Below, piece after piece: positions 33,265 to 41,975 of a DNA stretch of 64,000 nt (position 1 is the first letter of the stretch; each line of letters starts with the position of its first letter). The translations under genes were made by a program, and so were the position numbers. The notes under the pieces are model-generated. The model was not told the DNA's origin and made no database searches. It saw nothing but the letters and a program-made list of their open reading frames with translations. Source of the DNA: Incurvaria masculella (taxonomy: Eukaryota; Arthropoda; Insecta; Lepidoptera; Incurvariidae); assembly GCA_946894095.1 (NCBI GenBank), contig OX335645.2:23521001-23585000 (forward strand), given 5' to 3'.

Positions 33265-33890
33265 AAAGGTGTGTACAAAATTCCTTGTAGTTGCGGCAAA
33301 AACTACATCGGGCAAACCAAGCGGAGTATTCAAACAAGGGTAACGGAGCATATCAAGGCGGTGAAGAACAATTAATGTTACAAGTCAGCCATATGTGAGC
33401 ATGTCCTCGAGAACGGGAGTAATCACTGGATTCGATTCAACCAAGTAACCACACTAGCAGCAGAAAAATACTATATGCTACGCTTGGTGCGAAAATCCAT
33501 TGAAATCTCCAGACATGCAAACTTCAACAGGGACGACAGCATCAGACTCTCGCCCTATTGGACTCCACTACTTGCTCAACATAGACAGAGGGTCACACAA
33601 GTCACAGTGACACCAGATCACACCCTATACGTCTATGGTGCATCAAATTGACAACCTACCCGCATCCACGAGGCAGCCCGAACCTACCCACAGCTACAAT
33701 CTTCGCAGCCGACGCCTGCCAGTTACCGTTTGAGGAGCCGGGCTGTCAAACGTAACTACGGGGCAACGAAGTGGCCTTGACGATGCTTCCGTCGTTGGAG
33801 GCGAAACATGTCGGCCAAGCACGGCATTGCACATCGGAAAATCGTTTTTCAAAACATTAATACAGCGATGGTGTAAATCTAAAAACATAT
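33265..33890 (+). pseudogene. Penelope-like element GIY-YIG endonuclease remnant
   Basis: The plus-strand frame from 33268 encodes GVYKIPCSCGKNYIGQTKR: GVY at codons 1-3 and YIG at codons 13-15, the two halves of a GIY-YIG nuclease signature. Arg24 and His28 follow in the expected TRVTEH context. Codon 36 (33373) is a TAA stop, then the frame continues (SAICEHVLENG, with the expected Glu) to a TGA at 33649. Such a nuclease forms the C-terminal part of Penelope-like retrotransposons, where it cuts target DNA. The reverse-transcriptase part is absent, so this is a 5'-truncated, dead copy. The sequence to about 33890 looks like its 3' tail. A stand-alone host GIY-YIG gene is less likely given the stop. 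Confidence 0.75.
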
Positions 33891-34245
33891 GCTACCTTTA
33901 AATACTACCACAGTACATCAGTATCCTGTTGAGTATCCTACGCAAAACTGAGCGTAGTTTCGCAGTATCGCCTCATTAGCCATGCGTTGCGCATGCGCTC
34001 AGCACAAACGAGACAGCGCGCACGGAGTAGGTGCTGTTAACAGTCGAGCGGTGCGGTGTAGGGAAATGGCGGTGTATTTATGATGAGATTAACATAAAAC
34101 CATAATTTTGTCGCGGCGCCTCGCACATTGTCTTAACTTGATGCGCGGCTTATGGATCTAGAAGACAGACAATGCCCGAACATATCCAAAACTTCTTAAT
34201 CTCTCGATTAGAACAAACGAGAAAAGTATTCCGTGACTTTACCGC
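33891..34245. promoter_or_regulatory. CpG-rich patch with NRF1-like motif, possible regulatory DNA
   Basis: GTTGCGCATGCGCTCAG near 33986 contains GCGCATGCGC, a palindrome matching the NRF1/EWG consensus. GGGAAATGGCGGTG near 34060 resembles a Pho/YY1-type site. Together they look promoter-like, but no exon is seen next to them. Confidence 0.2.
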
Positions 34246-34275
34246 GTGGCGATCATCTCTGCCTACTCGCAAATA
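34246..34275 (+). repeat. LINE 3' UTR scrap
   Basis: GGCGATCATCTCTGCCTAC matches the 3' UTR block of the LINE pieces at 26.4 and 35.85 kb. Only about 20 bp are recognisable. Confidence 0.4.
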
Positions 34276-34463
34276 ATTTAGCGCATAGGATCAAGCTATG
34301 AGTACATACATATATTAGATAAAATTCGCATTAGTGGCTAATAAGCCGTAAACGTACAGGCAGACAGACTAACTGACGCAGTCGTTAGATTTTATAAGTA
34401 AGTAGTGATGAACGAACGAAAATTATATTATCACTCTGAAACAATCTTCTCGCTTCTATACTG

Positions 34464-34532
34464 GCCTCCTTTTTCAAAAGGCTGTGACTACATATGAGGC
34501 ACATATGTTGGCACCGCCTTTTGAACAAGGAG
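34464..34532. repeat. Short inverted repeat
   Basis: CTCCTTTTTCAAAAGGC and GCCTTTTGAACAAGGAG pair with one or two mismatches around about 34 bases containing ACATATG twice. Possibly a miniature foldback element. No second copy seen. Confidence 0.5.
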
Positions 34533-35689
34533 AGCAGTATAACAGTGAATTCCACATAAATCCAGTCGGTTCATACAGAATCTTAATAGATACAATTTAA
34601 ATTAGATCTCACTTTTCAAGTTCAAATAAGATTTTAGAGAATAAAAGAGATGTAAGCTCTTTATACAGGAGCTTTTATCAGGCTTATCTAGACGTAATTG
34701 CACACAACAACCCTTTGAAGTCTGTTGGATTTTAGTATGAAAGAACCGAGAACAGTAGACCAGAGTCATATTACACAATACAATACAATGCAGTACAGGT
34801 AATTGACCCAAATATTGGGAAGATTTTTATTACCGTGGATTCCGTAAACAACATGGAACTAACAACTGTTTATTTTAAATTTGAGAATGCCTGAATTTAA
34901 TTATTGAGGCATGAATAATCTTTTTAACAATATTTGATCACAAAACACTAAGGTTTCTCGTAGCGTATTTTTTTTTTTAAATCGGAGAATTTTGCGGAAA
35001 CAATAGAAAATGTCCAGTGTCCAAATTCAAACGTTTTTTTAGAAAGTCTACAAGAACGAAAGGACGAATGACGAGCGCAGGAGTTATCGAGGACCTTCGT
35101 CTCGAGGTCCCGGAACCTGAAAAAGCAGGCAACTGTGTTGCAGTGGCATCCGATAGAGGCAATACTGTCCACTGCAGTGTTGCGAAATGTGTCCGCCAGT
35201 GTCTGCGAGTCTACCACCAGGCGGCAGCGGCGGCGCTGTGGCGACGGTGCTCTGGCGCCAAAAATCATTGTCAATGGTCCGGCTGTCGGCTGACTCATTG
35301 CTGCTTGTTTATGTGGCCTGGCCGGCCTGACGCGCCTCTGCGCGGTGGCCGCACCGCCAGTGAGCCTAGATCATTTCCATGTTTGGGAAGGTGAACTACC
35401 GAATATTAATATATTTTAATTAATCAACAATATTCTAATAAAATTAACCTGGGACACGTAAATTAAAGAAAGTAAATCGACGCAAACCAGCAAGCAAACC
35501 TTCTAAGAGCAGTGCGTTTACCGATTCCTGTATCGGTTTCCATAACAAAGTTCCTCCAATCATAGTTAATGCCTCATACTATCGTAGTGAGATTTTATGT
35601 ACCGCGTTTTATGTAAGGCATTGCGGACAACTATAATATCTTCATTTAATACCTTGAAAGTAAAGAGACGAGAATTATCATTGAGAAGG
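34533..35689. other. Unassigned DNA with opposing open frames
   Basis: At 35017-35394 the plus strand holds a 125-codon frame and the minus strand a 116-codon frame over the same GC-richer segment. I recognise neither. The segment also contains TTGGCGCC-like (E2F-type) and TGACTCAT (AP-1-type) motifs near 35260-35300, which may be chance. The rest is AT-rich. Confidence 0.3.
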
Positions 35690-35870
35690 GTGTGTTAACA
35701 TGGTTTGAACATTTAAAGCGAATTGGTTGCGAAAGAATGACAAAACAATAGAATTACAGAGTGGAAGTAAATGAAGCGAACAGACCGACGAAGTAATTAG
35801 AAAATATACGCGGTAATCGAGCCGTATATCCCTCTATCTTCTCTGCCTACCCCTCCGGCATGTATGAGAG
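35690..35870 (+). pseudogene. LINE ORF2 C-terminus and 3' UTR
   Basis: VLTWFEHLKRIGCERMTKQ, stop, then YRVEVNEANRPTK follow the W-F-x-H-x-x-R-x-x-x-x-R-x-T-K pattern of LINE ORF2 C-termini. The 3' UTR block CTTCTCTGCCTACCCCTCC follows near 35837. Same lineage as the 26.2-kb fragment, with an in-frame stop. Confidence 0.65.
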
Positions 35871-37199
35871 CATTCGTTGAAATGCATCGGTGAATAATGC
35901 CGTGAAGATGCCAGCTGATCCGCGTCGCCACCATGTTTAGTTGCGTGCAAATCAAAATACGACTTTAATAGACCCGGTGCAAGATACGAGCGTGCAAAGT
36001 TCACGTTGTAACTACCATTATTGTGCGTCGGTAGCGGCTTAGCTATTTAGTCGAACATAATCATAGTTCATTTTAATGGCTAGATTAGTCAGCCTCTAGG
36101 CTTGGCTTACGTTTAGAACTATAAGCTGTTCGAAATATTTTTTACGTTATTCGCGGCGTACGGCATACGCCAGGCCCTCACATAAGAGGTACCCGACAAT
36201 GCTCATGGGCTTTCGAACTTACGCGGCGGATGCGAAAACCATGGCGCCTGGCCAGGTAAATCCGTTCAATACCTCATAAACGTGAACTTAGCCTGGTACC
36301 ACAACCGAGTAAGTGCTATAAAAAATATTGTAATGTGTTTGGCAGATATGGTATCGAAAGCGCTCTCGATATTTAATAATAAATGTATTATTAAATTAAG
36401 AAAATGTATAAATCTTATCTAACATTTATAAATTTTTGCTCTATATTAAAACTCAAACATAAAAAATCTAAATTACGTTGGTCCATTAATTTGTTTTTTT
36501 TTTTAATTATATCGAATCTAATTGGATAATTGTTTTTACTCGCGCATAAATAAATACTTGTGCAACAAAAAGGTAACAAGTTCTAATCTTGACTCGTCTT
36601 TGTGTAAGGTTTCTTCGTGTAACTGTCAATGAATATGTGTTCTTCAATTCTAATAAGATGAAGCATCATATGCTGTTAAAGTCTAAAATATCTAATTAGG
36701 TTCTAAACAAGTTATGCCAAGAAAAAGTCCATCTTCCGTTGGTCAAACCTTCAAATTGAGATGTTCTTGGCCATTATTTCGTCACTCATTCGCACGAAGA
36801 TCTAAACTCAGCCAATAAATACAGCTTCCACTCAGGTCACCACAGCCTCTTCCTATACTCTCACCTTTCGGCCGAGACGACGAGTCCATTGTTGTAGAGC
36901 GACTTATTTTCGCTGAGGTAATGCACTCGCCCACGCCATCTGAACTCAATGGACAGACAATAGATGGAGAAATTATATCTTGCCGATTTTGATTAATACG
37001 ATTGCGTACGGTGAGCAAAAAAACGCATATCATTATGAAAGTGCTTACGTGGATTTGATAAACTCTACATCTATGATGGGACTTATAGAACGTTTCATGA
37101 ATGGTTTTTAATGAAAACCACTGAGGTATTCATGTGTTACATGATGAATAGAATGTAAATATGTAAGTAGTATTTTTTTAATCGACAAGGATGAAAATA
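35871..37199. other. Unassigned DNA
   Basis: Ordinary mixed sequence. A GC-richer stretch at 36150-36300 includes GGCGCCTGGCCAGG. An 83-codon minus frame at 36782-37033 is not recognisable. Confidence 0.35.
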
Positions 37200-37443
37200 C
37201 CTCACATCTATCTGAGTGAATTTCGTCACGTATGCGCGCTGTTACATGGTTCGAAATCGATTTACAACTGTAGATCCCCTTACTCTACTAGGTGGTAGGT
37301 CTAAGCCTGCCCAAGTGTATACCATCGCATTAGATGAAAAGATGATTGAAGCAACAATGGAACATTTATAGTGTTTCCCGTGAGTGTTTCAATGAAGTCG
37401 TGTACAAAAAGGAATGCCTGGCATAACTCCAAACCTTTCGGGT
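37200..37443 (+). repeat. SINE-1, plus strand, right-hand body
   Basis: GAATTTCGTCACGTATGCG, CTGTAGATCCCCTTACTC, TACTAGGTGGTAGG and ACCATCGCATTAGATG match the body, ending at GGAATGCCTGGCATAAC. Head absent. It sits tail-to-tail with the next, minus-strand copy. Confidence 0.7.
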
Positions 37444-37444
37444 T

Positions 37445-37690
37445 TGGTATTTTTTTTGGAACTGGTCGTTTATGGCTAATTACACAATTACATGATATTA
37501 GACGGTATTATCCTAGCCCAAAACACCTAATGGGAGCAAGGTGCCTAGCCAGGACCTTCATTTTATTGCACGGTTATATTGCACTGGAGGGAAAACTATT
37601 TTCATTGTCGCTTCGACCATCGTTTATTCGATTCCCGGACAGCATAAACCAACGACCTAGCACGCGGGAAAGGGAACCCACACCCACACA
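37445..37690 (-). repeat. SINE-1, minus strand, tail half
   Basis: Starts with the tail (TTTATGGCTAATTACACAAT), then TATTATCCTAGCCCAAAACA, GGTGCCTAGCCAGGACC and TTGTCGCTTCGACCATCG. Together with the preceding plus-strand copy it makes an imperfect inverted repeat of about 490 bp. Confidence 0.65.
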
Positions 37691-38155
37691 CAATGAGGTT
37701 GAAACCCCTACAGTAATGGCTTGAGCATTGGAATATGTTTTAAGCAAATTTTACTTTGAAACATTTCGTATCCTCTGATACAGATAGGTGCATCTAAAGC
37801 AACACTTACACCTAAGATCTACGAATCGTACACTCTGCTCTGTCGAAAAAAATACTTTATTTAACCTCGAATTGGAATTATTTCACTTTCAGTTAGTACC
37901 GCATCGTGACAGCCGTATTGGAACGCGGCGCGACAGAGCGCACGCGATCGCGCCACCACGTCGCCACAACCACCAATTATCCAATCACAAGCCATCCATT
38001 TACCATTATGAACAAATTGAGACACACAGTCACAGTTTGAACTCGACCAACTTCGCAAATCGGTAACCTGTATAGTAGGCATTCACTGTTTTACTGATTT
38101 GAATACATATCTTCTAAGAAAAATACGTTTATTGGACAGGAATCATATTATTTTT
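37691..38155. other. Unassigned DNA
   Basis: No recognised repeat. A CpG-rich core at 37920-37965 (CGCGGCGCGACAGAGCGCAC) is too short to call. Confidence 0.35.
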
Positions 38156-38432
38156 AAAAACCCGCCAAGTGCGAGGCGGACTCGCACACGAAGGGTTCTG
38201 TATAATCGTACAAGACTTAACACAAACAAATTACATTTTTTGTATGTCATTTTTTTTATTTTTAAATTTGACCTATTTTTTCTTATAGCGACAAAATAAA
38301 TACACACTCTGTGAAAATTTCAGCTGCCTACCTATTACGGTTCATGAGATACAGCCCTGTGACAGATGGACGGACGGACAGCGGAGGCTTAGTAATAGGG
38401 TTCCGTTGACACCCTTTGGGTACGGAACCCTA
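38156..38432 (+). repeat. SINE-2, complete, plus strand
   Basis: Head AACCCGCCAAGTGCGAGGCG, TAGCGACAAAATAAATACAC, GATGGACGGACGGACAGCGG, then the 3' hairpin ending GGGTACGGAACCCTAAAA. Confidence 0.85.
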
Positions 38433-38459
38433 AAATATTGAGTAATCCATATTGCTTTA

Positions 38460-38478
38460 AACGGTTAGGTTAGGTTAG
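38460..38478 (+). repeat. Short interstitial (TTAGG)n tract
   Basis: GGTTAGGTTAGGTTAG, three units of the insect telomeric repeat. Short tracts like this are common inside insect chromosomes and do not indicate a chromosome end. Confidence 0.6.
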
Positions 38479-38906
38479 ATAGGTCCCGGTATGAAAATTA
38501 TTTCGAAAATATAATTTGAAAAAGATCCGAGGGTGTAAAATATTACTAACGTTACTCACTTATTTAACTTTGAATATAACTGTAGAAGTTTATTATATTT
38601 TTAGCAAACGATGTATATTGACCTAGCAAAGCGCGAGCGAGGCGTCTCCGTATCAGATTGGGCAAAAATGACTTAGTGGGTTCGGCTGTTTCTCCTTTAC
38701 AGGTCGCATTTCTTCACCGATTTTCGTGAAATTTTGTAAGGAGGTTCAATAATTACATTATTTTTAAACGACTAAATTTTTGGAATAAAAAAATTAAAGA
38801 CAATAATTTAAAGCGTTTAATTAATTATTACAGTGAGAAAAAATATATAGGATTTATTTCTTCACGGTCTACAGCTACGAGCTACTAGTTTGAGTATACA
38901 GCCTTT
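38479..38906. other. Unassigned DNA
   Basis: Contains GCAAAGCGCGAGCGAGGCG near 38627 and TTCACCGATTTTCGTGAAAT near 38714, the latter resembling a widespread insect repeat block. No second copy seen here. Confidence 0.35.
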
Positions 38907-39200
38907 CGTTCCGTTCATCAAAAGGAAAAAACCCTTAATTCATTGTCTGCCTATCTGTCTGCTACGATTTTTTGCAGGAACGCGTCGAGTCATTAGATTA
39001 TAATCAATATACAATTTTTAGGTCTTTGGTCGCTTCGATGGGAAAAAAAATAGTTTCTAAATCAACGCAATCAAAAACATGACCTATAGAATACTATAAT
39101 TTGGGGCAACACATTCCCAACCTATGGTCTACGGTGTCATCTTCACAGCCCAAGTACGTACATACCTACCATCGACAAGTTGCTCGCACTTGCCAGTCGG
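38907..39200 (-). repeat. SINE-3, near-complete, minus strand
   Basis: GTTCCGTTCATCAAAAGG, TGTCTGCCTATCTGTCTGC, GGAACGCGTCGAGTCATTAG and AATCAACGCAATCAAAAACA match the family. The head end is CTCGCACTTGCCAGTCGG. Confidence 0.65.
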
Positions 39201-39581
39201 AAATGAAAAAAAAGTACTTCGAATCCGAAACAACACAAATCTCCCTCATAAAAACTGTAAACGGAAGCTGAGATGAACTCTCACGTTAGTTTTTTGGTGC
39301 ACGCATCTACAGGTGCACTTGCTGCGTGGGATTGGTAGGATGTGATACTTTTTGTGGTAAACAAAAACATAACTTCCCTTGAACTTGGTTAAACAAAAAA
39401 GAATGTTACGTATGTTAATAGAATGCCCTTTAAAGCGCACCGTCATGCTTAACAATATAATTGTCACCGTCATTGTTTAGAATTTTCAAAGTGCCCATGA
39501 TCGTTCGTGGCTACCGGAATCTACACAATTTTATTTATAAATAGTCGTAAAAGAAACTAAGACTAACGAACTTAGCTTTTG
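39201..39581. other. Unassigned DNA
   Basis: A 75-codon minus frame (39246-39473) is not recognisable. No repeat family seen. Confidence 0.35.
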
Positions 39582-39914
39582 AGCGACTTGAAGCCTAGTG
39601 GCTCGGGGACTTGCGTAGCATACCAGAGATCTGGGTTCAAATCCTCGCATGCACCACTTTCTTTTTCATTATGAGTTGGAAAAGTGCATTTCGTCATGAA
39701 TGCGAGCTGCTCCACGGTTAGGAACCCATATAAAATGGCAGGCCCCCTTCCTCTACTAGGTGGTAGGGTTTAAGCCCGTACGGTTTTCCATCCAGTCCAA
39801 TGTATGAAGGTTCTGGCATGGCATCTAATTCCTTCAGGGATGTGGTGTATTGGGCTAAATTCATAAAGGTAGTTGTGTGGTATTAGTCATCCATGTCAGA
39901 ATGCATAAAAAAAA
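39582..39914 (+). repeat. SINE-1, plus strand, internal deletion
   Basis: Head GAAGCCTAGTGGCTCGGGG and GGGTTCAAATCCTCGC are intact, as is the 3' end (CCATGTCAGAATGCATAAAA). The block between AAGCCCGTACGG and TTTTCCATCCAG is shortened by about 75 bp, so the GGTACCATCGCATTGG part is lost. Confidence 0.85.
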
Positions 39915-40018
39915 TATGTCGAAACGGTATTGTAAAAACAATATATAATTTACACAGGTAATACTTTAGCTAATATTATTTTCTAATACTACTTACATTA
40001 ACATTATAAACACAATCC

Positions 40019-40497
40019 TTAAGGCCCTGGTACTAGCCAAATCGCAAAGTTAGACGAGGCACCCCAAGTTAACTAACTAAGTCTGACGATTATAAGTGTC
40101 ATTCTTACAATATATGATTCCTTGTCTATTAATCAACCTATTTTCGTTAATGTATGTTACCTTTTTCTATACAAAATACATTGCGGAAACGGTGTCCATT
40201 TCCGAACTTTTTTGACTAAATGTAGAAATCTAATAGCAAATGGAATGTTTTGTTTATGCATATATGCTGTTTTTGCTTATATCTATTAATCGAATTACTT
40301 TCAGATTTATAATGAGAAAAATCAACTTTTTTATTTTTATTATTATTTAAATAAATGATGGAATCAAAAAATATTAACAATCCATTATCAGTCTGGAGTT
40401 CTATTTGGATTTTCTGAAGCGTTTCACTACATATTATTACATTTGTTAAAAAGTGCATTTGTATGGCGCGAGTAGTTGGCCAGTCCTAGCGCCTTAA
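40019..40497. mobile_element. TTAA-flanked MITE, copy 1
   Basis: TTAA, then GGCCCTGGTACTAGCCAA at the left, and TTGGCCAGTCCTAGCGCC, then TTAA, at the right. The inverted ends match at 14 of 18 positions. The 470-bp AT-rich body codes for nothing. A second, closely similar copy lies at 61823-62301 in the opposite orientation. TTAA duplications are typical of the piggyBac superfamily, but the end sequence GGC is not the usual one. Confidence 0.75.
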
Positions 40498-40735
40498 TGA
40501 ACACATATATGAATACAGCAATATAATTTCACAAATATGATATCCTTAAATTTCTAATACATAAATATAATTTAATTAAAATAAGATCACAAATTAAGTG
40601 AAAACAATGGAACATTTCATAAAATGAATTCAACCTGCGCCATTATGCAGTTGTGTGGTAAAAATAGAAAATCAATTAAAATATAATACTAGGACACTGT
40701 CCTCTCACTAATTTTAATGTCAGAGATAGTTTTTT

Positions 40736-41065
40736 AACCGACTTCAAAAAAGGAGGAGGTTATCAATTCGTCTGCATGTTTTTTTTATGTTTGTTACCTC
40801 ATAACTTTTGCCCGGGTGAACCGATTTTGATGATTATTTTTTTAAATGATAGCTAGTGCTTCCCACGTAGTCCCATTTTAATTTGATTAAGTACTGACAA
40901 TGATATCCATGAGAAAATCATAAAAGTCTTAAATTTGTATTAAGATGTGCGCCTGGACGAATAACTCAATATAACGCCAACCGATTTCGGTGATTCTTTT
41001 TTTATTGGAAAGGACGTGTACAAATTAGTAAGTGTACTTCGGATTCACTAAAAATAAACAAATAA
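40736..41065. repeat. Insect repeat block with ACCGACTTCAAAAAAGG
   Basis: ACCGACTTCAAAAAAGGAGG, CTCATAACTTTTGCCCGGG and AACCGATTTTGATGATT, then CCAACCGATTTCGGTGATTC. These resemble a known class of lepidopteran dispersed repeat. The ACCGACTTCAAA motif recurs at the edge of the foldback element that follows, so the two may belong together. Confidence 0.45.
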
Positions 41066-41333
41066 AAAAAAATTAACAAAAAAATAACCGACTTCAAAGA
41101 AAAAACACTAAAAATAAAAAAAAATATTTCCATTTTTGTAGTTACGATTTTTGTAATTTTTTGAGTCGGTGTCAGCCAAGGTAGCTAAGGTTCTCTTGAT
41201 TGGCGTAGCGCGTGCCCGGCTGACGCCGACTCAAAAGATAGCAAAAATCGTAACTACAAAAATGGAAATTATTTTTTACTTTTTAGTGCTTTTTCTTTGA
41301 AGTCGGTTATTTTTTTTTTTGTTAATTTTTTTT
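41066..41333. mobile_element. Foldback element with about 110-bp arms
   Basis: The left arm contains TAACCGACTTCAAAGAAAAA, TCCATTTTTGTAGTTACGAT and GAGTCGGTGTCAGCC. The right arm returns GGCTGACGCCGACTC, ATCGTAACTACAAAAATGGA and TCTTTGAAGTCGGTTA. The spacer (about 40 bp) is GC-richer (GGCGTAGCGCGTGCCC). No coding capacity. Probably a MITE or foldback transposon. Confidence 0.75.
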
Positions 41334-41625
41334 AAATTATCTAACTGGACATTCTCTCTTCTCCTGAATACCTTCATTCCCGATTCTTGCTCCTATCTTC
41401 ACACGGTCTCCCTCTACGATCTAACGACGACAGTATCCTCGAGATTCCCATCCGGACAACTTCTTTCTTTTCTAACTACTTCAATGTTCATACCGTACGT
41501 ATGTGGAACTCGTTGCCTACCACCGTCCGCTCCTAAACTATCGGATCTTGTAAGCCAAGGATTCAAGGAAGATTAAGAAGTCAAGGATTTTTATTTAAAT
41601 GAGATATGAATACACTAATTTCAGT
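41334..41625 (+). pseudogene. LINE ORF2 C-terminus, frameshifted
   Basis: In one plus-strand frame, ILEIPIRTTSFFSNYF, then NVHTVRMWNSLPTTVRS, carries the R-x-W-N-S-L-P signature of the C-terminal region of many LINE proteins. The upstream part reads better in another frame, so there is a frameshift. Followed by a short 3' piece (GGATTTTTATTTAAATGAGA). It abuts the foldback element. Confidence 0.65.
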
Positions 41626-41635
41626 GACATTTTTT

Positions 41636-41726
41636 GAGAAAGAAAGTGGTACATGAACGGGGCCGATATCGAACCAAAGACCTCAGAAATGGAATGTAAA
41701 TCTGTGCGCCAGAGGCGTAGAGGTTA
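41636..41726 (-). repeat. SINE-1 head fragment, minus strand
   Basis: GAGAAAGAAAGTGGTACATG, GATATCGAACCAAAGACC (B box) and GTGCGCCAGAGGCGTAG. A-box end decayed. Confidence 0.6.
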
Positions 41727-41825
41727 CATAGAGAGAACTAAAAGTTTGTCCTGTCTATACCCATATACCTGCACTCGGACAAGTACAGGCACCATTTCCT
41801 CATACCTCCTAAAACCTGGGAGTCT

Positions 41826-41975
41826 TCAAGCGTAATTTTTACAAGCTCTATAGCTCCCCGATAGTCCGCAAATCCACTGGTATGGTGCCTCCCTCAGCGT
41901 GGTTTCGCGAGGCGAGGTGTATTTGGCTTTTTTGAGAACCTTTGGTCCTCCGAACAGGCACCCGTAACAGTTTTT
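41826..41975 (-). pseudogene. Retroelement-like repeat with a conserved peptide, copy 2
   Basis: The second copy of the sequence at 18.8-19.07 kb. The minus-strand peptide is YTSPRETTLREAPYQWI, then CGLSGSY. The nucleotide sequence shares GTGGTTTCGCGAG and CTTTGGTCC. Family not identified. Confidence 0.45.

Noticed and set aside
35017..35394. 125-codon plus-strand frame as a gene
   Set aside because: A 116-codon frame is open on the opposite strand over the same bases. Both look like effects of a GC-rich patch, and neither resembles a known protein.
38460..38478. Telomere end (TTAGG repeats)
   Set aside because: Only three units, surrounded by ordinary interspersed repeats.
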